NCBI GenBank assembly: GCA_002470515.1
Contig: DKML01000005.1
Span: forward strand, 124,001-188,000
DNA length: 64,000 nt
Origin: Proteobacteria bacterium UBA7415
GTDB taxonomy: Bacteria; Pseudomonadota; Gammaproteobacteria; Arenicellales; Arenicellaceae
Direction of reading: 5' to 3'
A program made the translations under genes and the position numbers. Positions 1 through 7,380 of this stretch are shown here, one piece after another. Below the pieces are notes generated by a model. That model had not been told where the DNA came from and did no database searches. It saw only the letters and a program-made list of their open reading frames with translations. Each line of letters begins with the position of its first letter. Positions within the stretch are counted from its first letter, which is position 1.

Positions 1-12
1 TCAGAGGTTGTA

Positions 13-456
13 ATGGCACGATTAATGCAAACTAACGGTGCAAAAGAGCGTGTTTACAAGCAGGCAATCACGTTTTTTGGAACTAACGAGTCTGTACTTA
101 CCGCGCTCACCGCGTCGTTCACGGGTTTGTTTGGCTTACACGAGAGCACACAAACATTAGAGGCGATGAAAGAGGGCGTATCAAAAAGCCTAGAGGATCT
201 AGCCGACATCGGTGGAAAGGTTCAAGAGGCGGCTGTACGTGCAGGCTATGGGCCAACTATACGAGCTGATGCGGTTAAACGCCTTGTAGACTCAGTGGTT
301 AACTTTCAAGAGCGTTCGCGCGAGATTATTGACGAGATGCGCATTCTTTCGACCAAGAATGCGGCTGAAATACGCGACTCGGTTGAAGACGGCAAACAAA
401 GAATGGCTCGCATTATTGAGCGTAGAGGTTCTTTGCCCCTTCCGCATAAGTTCTAG
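13..456 (+). CDS. Uncharacterised alpha-helical protein
   Basis: A 147-residue protein that I do not recognise. It is predicted to be almost entirely helical and has no signal peptide or membrane segment. The second half (about residues 75-135) is rich in Glu, Arg and Lys with a coiled-coil-like pattern. The ATG at 13 follows GAGG at 4-7. The gene is followed 57 bases later by a DUF6384-like membrane protein and then a long coiled-coil protein, all on the same strand, so an operon is likely. The operon may begin before the window, since there is no room here for a promoter. Function is unknown; a structural or envelope role is only inferred from the neighbours. Confidence 0.7.
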   Translation: MARLMQTNGAKERVYKQAITFFGTNESVLTALTASFTGLFGLHESTQTLEAMKEGVSKSLEDLADIGGKVQEAAVRAGYGPTIRADAVKRLVDSVVNFQERSREIIDEMRILSTKNAAEIRDSVEDGKQRMARIIERRGSLPLPHKF

Positions 457-513
457 CTCGCGGACTGGTTTCGTAATTAGCTTGATTCTCCCCACTCCTA
501 AACGAGAAGCATA

Positions 514-1422
514 ATGACCAAAGCGCACGAGGATGCCAAACTCGAGGACTTGATGGCGGCCATGGATGTGGTCGACACTTTGCGTCACGATCAAACAGTC
601 GTGGCCCGGGAGTTGGATCAGGCGGGCCGCCGTGAGCGCTTGCTAGCGCGCCTCAAGGAGATGTACCTCGCCCAAGGCATTGAAGTGCCTAATCATGTTC
701 TTAAAGAGGGTATAAGGGCGCTTGAGGAAGAGAGATTTAAATACACGCCAGTGGCGCCGAGTTGGAAAACTAAATTGGCGCATATATGGGTGAGTCGTAA
801 GCGCTGGAGTAAACCGATTGGCTTCTTGGGAGTGCTGGGAAGCGTATTCAGCGGCTATTACTATATAAACGATGTTCTACCAGAACGGCAGATACGGAGT
901 GAGCTTCCACAGCAAATAAGCGCTACTACGAACTCGATTATTGCGGTGGCTAAGTCTCAAGATATTGTTGCCCAATCAATGGATCGCAAGCGGTACGCAG
1001 ACTCGTTGCTTGAACAGCAAGAATACACAGGTGCCCAGGAAGTCTTGACCGAGTTAGAGTTGGTGCAAGAACGGTTATCGCAGACCTATTCAATGCGTGT
1101 TGTTTCGCGTCAGAATGAGTCGTCGGGCGTATGGCGCATACCACCTGGCGAGACTGGCGGGCGCAATTTTTATCTTATCGTTGAGGCGATAGACAGCATG
1201 AGTAAAGTCATCGAACTCACTGTTTTTAATGAAGAAAATAACACATCGGAAAAGGTTGGTCAGTGGGGCCTGCGAGTGAGCGAAGAGACGTTTTACCAAG
1301 TTGCTGCCGATAAACAAGATGACGGTGTCATCCAAAACAATCTGGTAGGTAAAAAAAATCGAGGCGAGTTAGAGCCTCAGTATTCAATTGCGACGACTGG
1401 CGGGACAATCACGCAGTGGTAA
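514..1422 (+). CDS. DUF6384-like membrane-anchored protein
   Basis: A 302-residue protein resembling my recollection of the DUF6384 family. The N-terminal part has a 'LMAAMDVVDTLRHDQ' stretch (about residues 13-27) and 'YLAQGIEVPNHVLKEGI' (about 50-66). A single hydrophobic segment lies near residues 101-120, and a C-terminal domain contains 'GVWRIPPGE', 'FYLIVEAID' and 'KQDDGVIQNN'. This suggests a cytoplasmic helical N-terminus, one membrane pass and an extracytoplasmic C-terminal domain. The ATG is preceded by GAGAAG. No biochemical role is known to me. It sits between two other helical proteins, which points to a small complex at the membrane (inference). Confidence 0.65.
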   Translation: MTKAHEDAKLEDLMAAMDVVDTLRHDQTVVARELDQAGRRERLLARLKEMYLAQGIEVPNHVLKEGIRALEEERFKYTPVAPSWKTKLAHIWVSRKRWSKPIGFLGVLGSVFSGYYYINDVLPERQIRSELPQQISATTNSIIAVAKSQDIVAQSMDRKRYADSLLEQQEYTGAQEVLTELELVQERLSQTYSMRVVSRQNESSGVWRIPPGETGGRNFYLIVEAIDSMSKVIELTVFNEENNTSEKVGQWGLRVSEETFYQVAADKQDDGVIQNNLVGKKNRGELEPQYSIATTGGTITQW

Positions 1423-1525
1423 ATATCAATAACAGCGCTATGTTTAATAACAACACAACGGTTTATGAAAACAAAGCGGTTGATCAAACCAAACCATTTA
1501 ATCAAACTAAAACAATGAGCGAGCT

Positions 1526-2989
1526 ATGTGGAGCGGCTTAGATACTTTAGATAAAATTGATACAACGCTGCATTCGCTGCGTAGTGACGCTGTGCGGGTC
1601 GACCAACAACTGGCCCGCTTGACTCAACGCAGTGCGTTGGCAGAGCAGCGCCGACTGCATCTAGTCCATGAAATTGCTAAAGTGCGTTTAGCAGGATTAG
1701 ATACGGGTGAGTTAGATGCCGGTCTAAGCAAAGCGGATCAAGAAGTGAAGATACTGCTAGATCAACGTGAGAAAGCGCTGTCGGCGCTAAACCAGCATAT
1801 TGACCAAGCATCTGTTGCGACTCAGTCGCAAGAAAGTGCTCGGCTCGAACAATTAGGCCGAGTAAACGAGATGTCGCAACAAATCGCTGACACTGAATCT
1901 CAGGTGCAGGCACTGTTGGTTAAAGACAAAGAATACCTCGCTCAGTTAGAACGAGCCACGTTCGCTCAAAGCGTTGCGGTCCAATCAAAATCTAAAGTAG
2001 ATTTGGCAAGGGCGAACATGGCCGAGAAGGCTGTACCTTACAAGGCTGATTCGCTATTTATCTATTTATGGGAGCGCGGCTACGGTACTACCGAGTATCG
2101 TGCAGGGTTGGTCGCCCGTTGGTTGGATGGCAGGGTAGCGAAACTTATTCGTTTTGAGCAAGCTAGAGTAAATTACTGGAACCTGACGCAGATACCTAAG
2201 CGACTCACGCAACATGCCGAAAACGCCGAGCAAGAAGCCGAACATCAACTTGCGAGAGTACAACAAATAGAAATGCAACGCCTTGAGGCGGCTGGCGTCA
2301 CGTCGCTAAGCGCGCAATTGGACACGTTAAGAGAAGAGCTCGATCGTCGCGATGATGAGCTTGAGACTTTAGAAACAGAGCTAAATAGTTTGCTTGCTGA
2401 GCGAGCGAAGTACATTGGTGGGGATGATTCTTTTACACAACAGTGTTTGTCACGGCTAGCGACCGCAATGGATCACCGAGACTTGGATTCGGTTTATCGC
2501 TACGTTCTCGCAACATCATCGTTGAGTGACGACGAATTAGTCGTTGAATTGAGCAATTTAGATCAACAAAATCAAAGTCTTAAAGCGGACTTAAAGGATT
2601 TACGTACGTTGCATCAAGGTCAACTTGAAAGGCTTAAAGATATTGAGGTTGTACGGCGAAATTTTAAGAATTCTCGTTTTGACGATGTTCGCTCGAGCTT
2701 TGCCAATCAGGAAATAGTCGTAGGAGCACTCAGTCAATTCGTTCAGGGCGTTTTAAACGGGAGCGAGCTATGGGGTGTTATTAAACGTAATCAACGCTAC
2801 TCAAATGCCAGTGCCAAGCCTGGGTTTGGTTCTGACGGGGTTCGCCGCAGACAGGGTGAGGTGCTTGGAACGCCTGGTAATGGTAGCAGCTGGCATTGGC
2901 CGACGCCTCGTACACGGGGGGGTGGGATCAGTGTTCCACGCCCGCGCGGCAAGCCAAATGGTGGTTTTAAAACAGGCGGTTCTTTCTAA
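1526..2989 (+). CDS. Long coiled-coil protein with Gly-rich tail
   Basis: A 487-residue protein dominated by long coiled coils (roughly residues 1-190 and 235-400), rich in Leu, Glu, Gln, Arg and Asp. No signal peptide or membrane segment is visible. The last 50 residues differ: low-complexity Gly/Arg/Pro sequence ending in GGFKTGGSF. The start at 1526 has only a weak ribosome site. An ATG at 1514 opens a short frame that closes at once. The gene is third in the co-directional set and ends the operon, since the next gene (dksA) faces it. I cannot assign a function. Scaffold or membrane-associated filament roles are possible, but nothing in the sequence proves them. Confidence 0.7.
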   Translation: MWSGLDTLDKIDTTLHSLRSDAVRVDQQLARLTQRSALAEQRRLHLVHEIAKVRLAGLDTGELDAGLSKADQEVKILLDQREKALSALNQHIDQASVATQSQESARLEQLGRVNEMSQQIADTESQVQALLVKDKEYLAQLERATFAQSVAVQSKSKVDLARANMAEKAVPYKADSLFIYLWERGYGTTEYRAGLVARWLDGRVAKLIRFEQARVNYWNLTQIPKRLTQHAENAEQEAEHQLARVQQIEMQRLEAAGVTSLSAQLDTLREELDRRDDELETLETELNSLLAERAKYIGGDDSFTQQCLSRLATAMDHRDLDSVYRYVLATSSLSDDELVVELSNLDQQNQSLKADLKDLRTLHQGQLERLKDIEVVRRNFKNSRFDDVRSSFANQEIVVGALSQFVQGVLNGSELWGVIKRNQRYSNASAKPGFGSDGVRRRQGEVLGTPGNGSSWHWPTPRTRGGGISVPRPRGKPNGGFKTGGSF

Positions 2990-3013
2990 GCCTGTTTAAT
3001 CTTAAACTCTAGA

Positions 3014-3056
3014 CATAGATATCTAAGCATTGCCTAGATATCTATTGCAGATCAAA
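3014..3056. repeat. Two-part repeat, copy A, with hairpin
   Basis: Two 13-base words, CATAGATATCTAA at 3014-3026 and ATTGCAGATCAAA at 3044-3056, recur in the same order at 5858-5936. In this copy the first word also forms an 11-bp hairpin (3015-3025 with 3035-3045, 9-base loop). It lies between the convergent coiled-coil gene and dksA, so it could help end transcription, although no U-tract follows on either strand. Confidence 0.5.
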
Positions 3057-3073
3057 CCAAACAGTATGTCCAA

Positions 3074-3700
3074 TTAGATCATCTGGCGTTCTTTTATCTC
3101 GTTTAGAGTTTTGCAGTCAACGCAAAGATCAGCTGTAGGACGCGCTTCCAAGCGACGAACACCAATCTCGATGCCACAGCGTTCGCACCAACCGTAATCG
3201 CCATTGTCGACTTTAATTATTGTTGATTCGATTTTCTTTAGCAGCTTTCGCTCGCGGTCACGGCTGCGAAGCTCCAGCGACATGTCTGTTTCTTGACTGG
3301 CACGGTCGTTTGGGTCGGGGTGATTAATGTTCTCGTCTTGCATGAGGTTAATCGTTTTTGACACTTCCTCCAGCAAGCCTTTTTTCCACGCCAAAAGGAT
3401 ATTGCGAAAATGTTCTGTTTGATTAGGGTTCATGTACTTCTCACGCGCTTTTTCTTTATACGGTGTGATGCCATGAATTAGACCATCGCTAGCTGCAGAA
3501 GCAGCCATGCTCGCTTTAGTGGCCGTCCTTTTAGTCACTTTTTTAGCTACTTTTGTGGCTACTTTTTTAGTCACTTTAGTCGCCACGGTCTTAGTTATTT
3601 TTTTTGTGGCTTTTGGAGATACTGCTTTTGTGACTTTTTTAGCTACTTTCTTTGCTACTTTTTGAGTCGCTTTCTTGCTTGCCGTTTTCTTAGTCGCCAT
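3074..3700 (-). CDS. dksA: RNA polymerase-binding factor DksA with long basic tail
   Basis: DksA binds the RNA polymerase secondary channel and works with ppGpp to retune promoters. Residues 73-208 align closely with E. coli DksA. The coiled-coil tip keeps D129 and D132 (DPNDRA), and the C4 zinc finger is C172, C175, C193, C196. The usual protein is about 150 residues; this one has 208. The extra 72 residues at the N-terminus are a Lys/Ala/Thr/Val repeat (units such as AKKVTK) like a histone-H1 tail, with no acidic residue before D72. The ATG at 3700 is preceded by AAGGA five bases upstream, so the tail is very likely translated. It may bind nucleic acid (inference). Confidence 0.93.
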   Translation of the reverse strand: MATKKTASKKATQKVAKKVAKKVTKAVSPKATKKITKTVATKVTKKVATKVAKKVTKRTATKASMAASAASDGLIHGITPYKEKAREKYMNPNQTEHFRNILLAWKKGLLEEVSKTINLMQDENINHPDPNDRASQETDMSLELRSRDRERKLLKKIESTIIKVDNGDYGWCERCGIEIGVRRLEARPTADLCVDCKTLNEIKERQMI

Positions 3701-4146
3701 GGATCCTTTTTCCTAAGCCAAAATTAGTATGCACTAAACCTAACCGGATACTTTCGGTCAAACTCTAGTTGAGAAGAGTGTCTGAAATTAGTCTCTCACG
3801 CTAAGTAAAAGTAATAAACACTTTGAAGCGAAGAGCTTTTGTTTATCGGTAGAGCCCTAGGACATCGTAATATCTGTTGATGCACATAAAATTTCAGGGC
3901 GCTTTTATATTATAAAGGCGGATATTGTGCAATCGCTTAATGAGTGAATTATGCTCTGAGAGTGGTTTCAGGGCAGAGAGTTCCTTGAAAAACCGTAAAT
4001 GTGAGCAAAGATAGCCGTTTAGGTAAAAAAACTAAGACTGTAGCTTGATTTTTGTTACCAATCCGTTAGATTTGACGGCGTTGGTTAATAACAACGTTTT
4101 TCGAAAACACGTAACAAGCACAATAAATTTAATCTCGGAGATAAAA
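3701..4146. other. 446-bp intergenic region, divergent dksA and lipoprotein
   Basis: No coding sequence is supported here. It must hold the promoters of dksA (minus) and of the acidic lipoprotein (plus). An AT-rich imperfect inverted repeat lies at about 3900-3922 (GCTTTTATA/TATAAAGGC). No convincing sigma-70 hexamer pair stood out. A frame open from 4045 runs into the lipoprotein, but its upstream part has no ribosome site. Confidence 0.5.
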
Positions 4147-4503
4147 ATGAATGTAATGACTAAAGTACTACTTGGTATGGCACTTCTAATGGCTCTAGCC
4201 GCATGTAGCAATGATTCTGGTGATTCTTCGGTTGATCAAGCAATTGAAGCAACTAAAGAAGCTGCTTCTGATGCGGTAGATGCAACAGCTGACGCGATGG
4301 AAGATGCTGGTGAAGCAATGGAAGACGCTGGTGAAGCGGTTGCAGAAGCTACTGGCGATATGGTTGACGGTGCTGCTGACATGGCAGGCGACGCGGCTGA
4401 AGCAGTATCTGACGCTGCGGATGACATGATGGACGGCGCTGACGATGCAATGGATGATGCGGCTGATGCTGTTGAAGACGTTGCGGACGAAGCAAAGGAC
4501 TAA
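4147..4503 (+). CDS. Small, very acidic Ala/Asp/Glu-rich lipoprotein
   Basis: The 118-residue product starts with a lipoprotein signal peptide ending in the lipobox LAAC (Cys near residue 20), so it is probably lipid-anchored. Asn and Ser follow the Cys, with no Asp at +2, which suggests outer-membrane sorting. The rest is low complexity: Ala, Asp, Glu, Met, Gly and Val in near-heptad repeats such as EDAGEAM and EDAGEAV, likely an amphipathic acidic helix. The ATG at 4147 is chosen because GGAGAT precedes it; the frame opens at 4045 without a ribosome site. A strong terminator follows. No named family is recognised; a periplasmic spacer or envelope-stress role is a guess. Confidence 0.8.
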   Translation: MNVMTKVLLGMALLMALAACSNDSGDSSVDQAIEATKEAASDAVDATADAMEDAGEAMEDAGEAVAEATGDMVDGAADMAGDAAEAVSDAADDMMDGADDAMDDAADAVEDVADEAKD

Positions 4504-4570
4504 ATTGTCGGCTAGTTTTTACTAGAATAGAAGCATTTTAGGTAAGTGCGGGTAGATTACCTGCGCTTCG

Positions 4571-4611
4571 AAAAAAAGCCTCGGTGCGGAAACGCACGGG
4601 GGCTTTTTTTT
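4571..4611 (+). terminator. Rho-independent terminator after the acidic lipoprotein
   Basis: A GC-rich stem (AGCCTCGGTGCG with CGCACGGGGGCT, GAAA loop, one mismatch) is flanked by an A-run upstream and eight T downstream, so it could act in both directions. Confidence 0.85.
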
Positions 4612-4676
4612 GGTCTTGCCAGTTTGTTTCAATACAACTGGTATTATTCTAAAAAAATCAAAACGTGAGCAGGTTA

Positions 4677-5033
4677 ATGGCTGGAAACGAAGAAATAGAC
4701 AACGCGATCGCTGAACTCATACGTTCAACTGCAAAGATTAAATTCAGCGAGTTACAGCGGTTTTTCGCTCAAGGCATCATGTATGTGGTTGCTAAAGAAG
4801 CGGACCTTATTGATGTTGCAACCAAGATGATTACTGATGACAAAGCGAGCATCGAGGAATTGATCGAAAACGGTGTATTTAAGCTAGCACAAGACGAGCA
4901 GGCGCGAGAATGGTTGACTGACGACACTATGCTTTGGTGCGCGGTTGTAGCGCCTTACATCCTGGTTCAGGAGTTTCAGGGGGATTTGCTGTTCGATGGC
5001 AATCAGGACGGTAACTCGGAGTATCTTCAATGA
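4677..5033 (+). CDS. DUF2288 family protein
   Basis: A 118-residue cytoplasmic protein matching my memory of DUF2288. It has an ELQRFFAQG motif early, 'DLIDVATKMITDDK' in the middle, 'EQAREWL' and a 'WCAVVAPYILVQE' segment near the end. The family has no established function. The ATG at 4677 has AGG just upstream and is preferred to the in-frame GTG at 4665, which has no ribosome site. It overlaps the next gene by four bases (ATGA), so translation is probably coupled with the nitroreductase. Confidence 0.8.
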   Translation: MAGNEEIDNAIAELIRSTAKIKFSELQRFFAQGIMYVVAKEADLIDVATKMITDDKASIEELIENGVFKLAQDEQAREWLTDDTMLWCAVVAPYILVQEFQGDLLFDGNQDGNSEYLQ

Positions 5034-5842
5034 ATGATGCTAAAGCTAAAACCTCAGCAACTAGTGAGTCAGTAAAGAATGACACGATAACTCTATTGCA
5101 AGCTCATCGCTCAATACGCCGGTTTAAACAAAAAAGCATCAATTCAGCGGATCTCAAGCTAATTATTAAGGCGGGTCAGGCGGCGGCTACGTCTAGTTTT
5201 TGTCAGTCGGTTTCTGTTATACGTGTTACGGATGAGTATAAGCGGGCACAAATGGCCGAGTGGGCTGGAGGGCAACCTTATGTGCAAAGCGCGCCTGAGT
5301 TTTTAGTGTTTTGCGCGGACTTGTCGCGAGCTAAGTATTTAATCTCGCAGCTCGACTCACATCAACCGCTTTCTGATTCGAATAACGACGAACCGTTTGC
5401 CTGGACTGAGCAATTTATAACGGCCACGTTGGATGTTGGACTATTCGCACAAAACTGCGCTGTCGCGGCCCAAAGTCTTGATTTGGGAATATGTTATATC
5501 GGAGGGATTCGAAACCAGATCCAAAATGTATCACGCGCATTAGAATTACCGGACCTAGTCGTACCGCTATTTGGTATGTGTATAGGGTATCCCGATCAAT
5601 CACCAGACCGAAAACCGCGGCTACCTACCGAGGCTGTTTTCTTTGAGAATACGTATGTAGCGGCAAAGGAATACGAGCAGGTCTCTAACGAGTATGACCA
5701 GCATATTAAGCATTACTACGAACAGCGGACAAAGGGTAAGCTCTCGCAAACCTGGTCTGAGCAACTAGCCAAGCAAGCAGCCACACAGACTCGTCCGCAC
5801 ATGCAAACATTTTTACACAGTAAGGGCATGGCAAAACGTTAG
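5030..5842 (+). CDS. nfsA: NfsA-type NADPH-dependent flavin nitroreductase
   Basis: A 270-residue member of the nitroreductase superfamily, closest to oxygen-insensitive NADPH nitroreductase NfsA, an FMN enzyme that reduces nitro compounds and quinones. Visible marks are the 'HRSIRRF' FMN-binding start (about residue 24), 'LFAQNCAVAAQSLDLGICYIGG' split across the dimer core, 'VVPLFGMCIGYP', and the C-terminal 'RPHMQTFLHSKG' typical of NfsA. The first 20 residues are extra and polar. It is coupled to the DUF2288 gene by a four-base overlap. Related flavin reductases of the same fold use other substrates, so the exact substrate is open. Confidence 0.87.
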   Translation: MNDAKAKTSATSESVKNDTITLLQAHRSIRRFKQKSINSADLKLIIKAGQAAATSSFCQSVSVIRVTDEYKRAQMAEWAGGQPYVQSAPEFLVFCADLSRAKYLISQLDSHQPLSDSNNDEPFAWTEQFITATLDVGLFAQNCAVAAQSLDLGICYIGGIRNQIQNVSRALELPDLVVPLFGMCIGYPDQSPDRKPRLPTEAVFFENTYVAAKEYEQVSNEYDQHIKHYYEQRTKGKLSQTWSEQLAKQAATQTRPHMQTFLHSKGMAKR

Positions 5843-5857
5843 GCGTTCTAGCGATCG

Positions 5858-5936
5858 CATAGATATCTAACGTCAAGTGCCACTCAACCGCGCACTATCG
5901 GGTATGTTTATCGTCACGGTTGGATTGCAGATCAAA
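5858..5936. repeat. Two-part repeat, copy B
   Basis: The words CATAGATATCTAA (5858-5870) and ATTGCAGATCAAA (5924-5936) repeat copy A at 3014-3056. Here they are 53 bases apart rather than 17. The copy lies just after nfsA and before the pstS promoter. Confidence 0.5.
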
Positions 5937-5959
5937 AACCGATGCAAGAATAGTTTAAG

Positions 5960-5993
5960 TTGTAATACTTCTGTCACAGAAGCTGATTAGGAT
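5960..5993 (+). promoter_or_regulatory. Candidate Pho box and -10 for pstS
   Basis: Three seven-base units are spaced 11 bases apart: TTGTAAT (5960), CTGTCAC (5971) and GCTGATT (5982). The consensus PhoB half-site is CTGTCAT. The first two units match it at five and six of seven bases; the third is weak. TAGGAT at 5988-5993 lies ten bases after the second unit, about where the -10 of a PhoB-activated promoter falls. Confidence 0.5.
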
Positions 5994-6044
5994 TGCCCAC
6001 ATCGAAAATCTCTTTTTAATCAATCTTCCAGTAGGAGTAGAAGT

Positions 6045-7175
6045 GTGAAAAAAATTATTCTTGGACTTACAATTGTTGTGTCAGCCGCAAACGTATCTAA
6101 CGCAATAGCGCGCGATACCATCAGTATTGTTGGATCTTCAACTGTCTACCCATTTTCAACTGTGGTTGCAGAACGCTTTGGTAAAACAACCGACTTCAAA
6201 TCTCCTAAGGTTGAAGCAACAGGGTCGGGAGGGGGCTTAAAACTCTTCTGTAACGGCTTGGGAACTCAAACGCCTGACATAGCCAATGCCAGTCGTCGTA
6301 TTAAGGAGTCAGAGTTCGACCAATGCCAAGCGAATGGCGTTAAAGACATCATCGAAGTTAAAGTAGGCTTCGACGGTATTGTGTTAGCCAATTCAAAACA
6401 GGCAGCACCGATGACTCTAGGCCTTAAAGATATATACATGGCACTGGCTAAACTGGTTCCTGGGCCAGACGGAAAGTTAATTGAAAATCCGAATAAAACC
6501 TGGAAAGACGTAAACCCAACATTGCCGGCAACTAAGATCGAAGTACTGGGCCCACCCCCAACGTCTGGTACTCGTGATGCGTTTGCAGAGCTCGCTTTGG
6601 AAGGTGGTGCGCGAGAAATATCGGACATTCAAACCTTGCGTGACATGGGCGCTGATCAAAAATCTGAAATTGAAGCAATGGTTGCTAAACTTGGCATCGA
6701 AAATGCATGGGCAGCGGCCGTCGCGAGTAAAGGTGAGTCAGCTAAAGGCAAAGACGTTGTAAAGATAATTGGCCGATCCGTTAGAGAAGACGGCGCGTAC
6801 ATCGAAGCGGGCGAGAACGATAATTTAATCATTAATAAGTTGGTGGCGAACTCAAGTGCGTTTGGGATTTTTGGATTTAGTTTCCTAGACCAAAACTCAG
6901 ACATGGTTCAGGGCGCTACAATTGATGGTCAACAGCCTACATTTGATTCGATTTCTACCGGCGAATATAGAGTAAGTCGAGCTTTGTTTTTCTATGTCAA
7001 AAAGGCCCATATTGGAACTGTTCCCGGTATTGAAGAGTTCTTAAACGCATTTATCTCTAAAGATACCATTGGCGAAGACGGCTATCTATTAGACCGTGGG
7101 TTGATACCTCTGGGGCCAGATGCCTATGCTGAGATGGCTGGCGCCGTTAGAGCACTTACACCCTTAGAGCTTTGA
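6045..7175 (+). CDS. pstS: Phosphate ABC transporter substrate-binding protein PstS
   Basis: The periplasmic phosphate-binding protein of the Pst high-affinity transporter. The signal peptide is residues 1-22 (ending SNAIA). Phosphate-loop motifs are visible: SSTVYPF (about 31-37), TGSGGG (about 58-63) and SGTRDAF (about 174-180). At 376 residues it belongs to the longer PstS-like class, not the short E. coli type. Translation starts at GTG 6045, seven bases after TAGGAG. The gene has its own Pho-box-like promoter and its own terminator before pstC, so more binding protein than permease is likely made. Confidence 0.93.
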   Translation: MKKIILGLTIVVSAANVSNAIARDTISIVGSSTVYPFSTVVAERFGKTTDFKSPKVEATGSGGGLKLFCNGLGTQTPDIANASRRIKESEFDQCQANGVKDIIEVKVGFDGIVLANSKQAAPMTLGLKDIYMALAKLVPGPDGKLIENPNKTWKDVNPTLPATKIEVLGPPPTSGTRDAFAELALEGGAREISDIQTLRDMGADQKSEIEAMVAKLGIENAWAAAVASKGESAKGKDVVKIIGRSVREDGAYIEAGENDNLIINKLVANSSAFGIFGFSFLDQNSDMVQGATIDGQQPTFDSISTGEYRVSRALFFYVKKAHIGTVPGIEEFLNAFISKDTIGEDGYLLDRGLIPLGPDAYAEMAGAVRALTPLEL

Positions 7176-7218
7176 CATTTTAAAATTTTAGAAAAAATAA
7201 AACTGTAGATTTATTAAG

Positions 7219-7249
7219 GTGGCAGGCGTTCTCGCTTGCCACTTTTTTT
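7219..7249 (+). terminator. Terminator between pstS and pstC
   Basis: A ten-bp stem (GTGGCAGGCG with CGCTTGCCAC, one G-U pair, TTCT loop) is followed by seven T. It should end most pstS transcripts before pstC. Confidence 0.85.
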
Positions 7250-7316
7250 GCATCAGCCAAGGCTTTCGATGTTTACCTGAGCTAAATTTGTTTAAAGTAA
7301 GTTGCTTGATGTAGTC

Positions 7317-7339
7317 TTGTCATATTAAGACGCTATACT
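7317..7339 (+). promoter_or_regulatory. Candidate Pho half-site and -10 for pstC
   Basis: TTGTCAT at 7317-7323 matches the PhoB half-site CTGTCAT at six of seven bases. TATACT at 7334-7339 lies ten bases downstream, the same spacing as at the pstS promoter. The expected partner repeat 11 bases upstream (TTGATGT) is poor. If real, it gives pstCAB its own phosphate-regulated start behind the pstS terminator. Confidence 0.4.
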
Positions 7340-7380
7340 TGCCCGAATTACAAATCTGCGCCACACACAGATCAAGATAA

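Noticed and set aside
4236..4427. A minus-strand open frame of low-complexity Ala/Ser sequence
   Set aside because: It is the shadow of the repetitive lipoprotein gene, produced by its biased codons.
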